From contig CAZFDK010000092.1 of the NCBI GenBank assembly GCA_964518305.1, positions 1-7,048 on the forward strand: a stretch of DNA of 7,048 nucleotides. Direction: 5' to 3'. Positions 5,335-7,048 of this stretch are shown here, piece by piece. This stretch comes from Caribbeanibacter sp964518305. Lineage in GTDB: Bacteria; Gemmatimonadota; Gemmatimonadetes; Palauibacterales; Palauibacteraceae. The notes beneath the pieces were generated by a model that made no database searches, was not told the DNA's origin, and worked only from the letters and a program-made list of their open reading frames with translations. How positions within the stretch are numbered: the stretch's first letter is position 1; the number at the start of each line of letters is the position of its first letter. The position numbers were made by a program, and so were the translations under genes.

Positions 5335-6588
5335 GTGGACATCGCCGAGCTGAAGCAGAAGTCGATGGGCGAGCTCCACGACCTCGCCGAGGACCTGGAG
5401 CTCCACAACTACTCCGGCCTTCGGAAGCAGGATCTCATCTTCGAGATCGAGCAGAGCCTGCTCGACGCCGACGTGGTGCTCCGCGGCGAGGGGGTGCTGG
5501 AAATCCTGCCCGAGGGCTACGGCTTCCTCCGCAGCTCCGACTGGAACTACCTGTACGGCCCGGACGACATCTACGTCTCGCCCTCCCAGATCAAGCGCTT
5601 CGACATGCGCACCGGCGACACCATCCTGGGGCAGGTGCGGCCGCCGAAGGAGGGGGAGCGGTACCTGGCCCTGCTCAAGGTGGAGGAGATCAACGGCGAG
5701 GACCCGGAGAAGGCCAAGCACCGGATCGCCTTCGACAACCTCCGGCCCCGCTACCCCCGGGATCGGCTCCAGCTGGAGCGCTCCGACGGCGACGTCTCCA
5801 TGCGAGTCATGGACCTCATCGCCCCGGTGGGCAAGGGGCAGCGCCAGCTCATCGTCTCCCCGCCGAAGGCCGGGAAGACGATCCTGCTCCAGAAGATGGC
5901 GCAGTCCATCGGCGAGAACCACCCGGAGTGCAAGCTCATCATCCTCCTCATCGACGAGCGGCCCGAGGAGGTCACCGACATGGAGGAGAACACGCCGGCC
6001 GAGGTGGTGGCCTCCACCTTCGACGAGCCGGCGGACCGCCACACGCAGGTGGCCGAGATGGTCCTGGAGAAGGCCAAGCGGCTGGTGGAGTACCAGCGCG
6101 ACGTGGTGATCCTGCTGGACAGCGTCACCCGCCTGGCCCGGGCCTACAACACCACGGTGCCCCACTCCGGGAAGATCCTCTCAGGCGGCGTGGACGCCAA
6201 TGCCCTCCACAAGCCCAAGCGCTTCTTCGGCGCCGCCCGGAACATCGACGGCGGCGGGAGCCTGACGATCACCGGCACCGCCCTCATCGAGACGGGCAGC
6301 AAGATGGACGACGTGATCTTCGAGGAGTTCAAGGGGACCGGAAACAGCGAGGTGCTCCTGGACCGCTCCATCGCCGACAAGCGCATCTACCCCGCCATCG
6401 ACCTGAACCGCTCCAGCACCCGCAAGGAGGAGCTGCTGCTGTCGGAGACGGAGCTCAACCGCACCTACGTGCTGCGGAACTTCCTCTCGGACATGCGCGC
6501 CGCCGAGGCCATCAAGTTCCTCATCGGCAAGCTGGAGGAGACGGAGGACAACGGGGCGTTCCTCGAGAAGATGGCCCGGGGCGGATGA
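5335..6588 (+). CDS. rho: Transcription termination factor Rho
   Basis: A 417-residue hexameric RNA-dependent ATPase/helicase that ends transcription; E. coli Rho has 419. The Rho_N helical domain is at about 1-45. The cold-shock-type RNA-binding domain follows, with LPEGYGFLRS (58-67) and GPDDIYVSPSQIKRF (75-89). The motor domain has Walker A PPKAGKT (176-182, K181), the catalytic-Glu segment IDERPEEVTDME (206-217), Walker B VVILLDSVTRLARAYN (257-272), the Q-loop SGKILSGGVDANALHKPKRF (278-297) and the R-loop region DRSIADKRIYPAID. No insertion or loss is seen. The GTG at 5335 is chosen because GGAG lies 8 nt upstream and the protein then starts as Rho does. The open frame extends 43 codons upstream, but that part covers the promoter and leader. 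The stop overlaps the next gene's ATG. Confidence 0.98.
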   Translation: MDIAELKQKSMGELHDLAEDLELHNYSGLRKQDLIFEIEQSLLDADVVLRGEGVLEILPEGYGFLRSSDWNYLYGPDDIYVSPSQIKRFDMRTGDTILGQVRPPKEGERYLALLKVEEINGEDPEKAKHRIAFDNLRPRYPRDRLQLERSDGDVSMRVMDLIAPVGKGQRQLIVSPPKAGKTILLQKMAQSIGENHPECKLIILLIDERPEEVTDMEENTPAEVVASTFDEPADRHTQVAEMVLEKAKRLVEYQRDVVILLDSVTRLARAYNTTVPHSGKILSGGVDANALHKPKRFFGAARNIDGGGSLTITGTALIETGSKMDDVIFEEFKGTGNSEVLLDRSIADKRIYPAIDLNRSSTRKEELLLSETELNRTYVLRNFLSDMRAAEAIKFLIGKLEETEDNGAFLEKMARGG

Positions 6589-7048
6589 GCGCCCGGGACG
6601 GGCCGAGCGGAGAGGACGCGGCCGGCGCCGGCACGGACTCCGGCAGCGATGGCGGCAGCGGTAGCGGAAGCGGCACCGCCGCCGCCGTCGAGCGGCTGGA
6701 GGAGGCCCGCCGCGAGCGGGGGCTGGCCGACCCGCGCCCCACGTTCCGGAAGCTGCTCAGGCGGCTGGCCTCCGAGGACCGGGACGCCTACCGGGAGGCC
6801 GTCCGCCACTTCGAGGAGGAGCTGGTGCCCTCGGTGGCCGGCGGCGAGGCGGAGCCCGTGGCGGCGTGGCTCCGCTACGGCCTGCGGCTGGTCTCGGCCC
6901 TCTCCGACGGCGAGGCCCGGGCCGTCGACGAGTCGGGACGCGCCGAGCCGGTGGAGGACCCGGCCGACCCGCCGGTGGGCCCCCTGCTCCTGTGGCTCCC
7001 CTCGTCCCCCGGCGACCGGGGGCTGGTGCTGGCCCGGCCCGAGGAGCT
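6585..7048 (+). CDS. Hypothetical protein translationally coupled to rho, C-terminus cut by window edge
   Basis: The ATG at 6585 overlaps the rho TGA as ATGA, and the frame stays open for 154 codons to the right edge. I do not recognise the family. The first 35 residues are low-complexity Gly/Ser/Ala (a repeated GS stretch at about 24-30), probably a disordered leader. From about 36 on it is helical and charged, with AVERLEEARRERGLADPRPT and then FRKLLRRLASEDRDAYREAV. Next come a segment WLRYGLRLVSALSDGEARAV and a hydrophobic strand VGPLLLWLPSSPGDRGLVLA near the edge. No signal peptide or membrane helix is visible. Codon use matches its neighbours, with G or C at nearly every third position, so it is very probably a real gene. 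Co-translation with rho suggests linked expression, not a known function. Confidence 0.75.
   Translation, partial: MSARDGPSGEDAAGAGTDSGSDGGSGSGSGTAAAVERLEEARRERGLADPRPTFRKLLRRLASEDRDAYREAVRHFEEELVPSVAGGEAEPVAAWLRYGLRLVSALSDGEARAVDESGRAEPVEDPADPPVGPLLLWLPSSPGDRGLVLARPEE

Noticed and set aside
4207..6165. 652-codon open frame on the minus strand opposite the second MCE gene and rho
   Set aside because: It is antisense to two well-supported genes, has repetitive Arg/Ser/His-rich composition and no recognisable domain; long antisense frames are expected at this GC content.

Overview
The window is very GC-rich and almost fully coding. It shows no rRNA, tRNA, CRISPR array, transposase or other mobile-element signal. 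Protein style (an E. coli-length Rho, a short SSB, an MlaE/F/D-type lipid transporter, Ala/Arg/Gly/Glu-rich composition and GTG/TTG starts) fits a Gram-negative (diderm) bacterium of high GC. Gemmatimonadota is my best guess from overall resemblance, but nothing in the window proves the phylum.

Layout. Minus strand, read from the centre leftwards: an ABC lipid-transport operon in the order mlaE (4210-3434), mlaF (3437-2652, 4-bp overlap with mlaE) and mlaD (2602-1613). Then come a 202-bp gap with three helically phased 7-bp repeats, ssb (1410-1009), a 167-bp gap with a 14-bp hairpin and a 14-bp palindrome, and an atypical SDR/NAD-epimerase gene (841 leftwards, cut by the window edge). Plus strand, read from the centre rightwards: a second, divergent MCE-domain protein (4214-5176), a good sigma70-type promoter and a C-rich, G-poor leader, rho (5335-6588), and an unrecognised ORF that overlaps the rho stop by 4 bp (6585 to the edge).

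How the genes fit together. MlaE (permease), MlaF (ATPase) and MlaD (membrane-anchored MCE ring protein) are the core of the Mla-type phospholipid transporter at the inner membrane. The second MCE protein starts only 3 bp from the mlaE start, on the other strand, and probably belongs to the same system. Both start regions sit on a perfect 12-bp palindrome, which suggests shared control. MlaA, MlaB and MlaC partners are not seen here. ssb, rho and the SDR are separate housekeeping or metabolic genes.

No clearly new system is evident. The most interesting items are the divergent pair of MCE genes with its palindrome, the phased repeats behind mlaD, the C-rich rho leader, and the SSB without the usual C-terminal tip.
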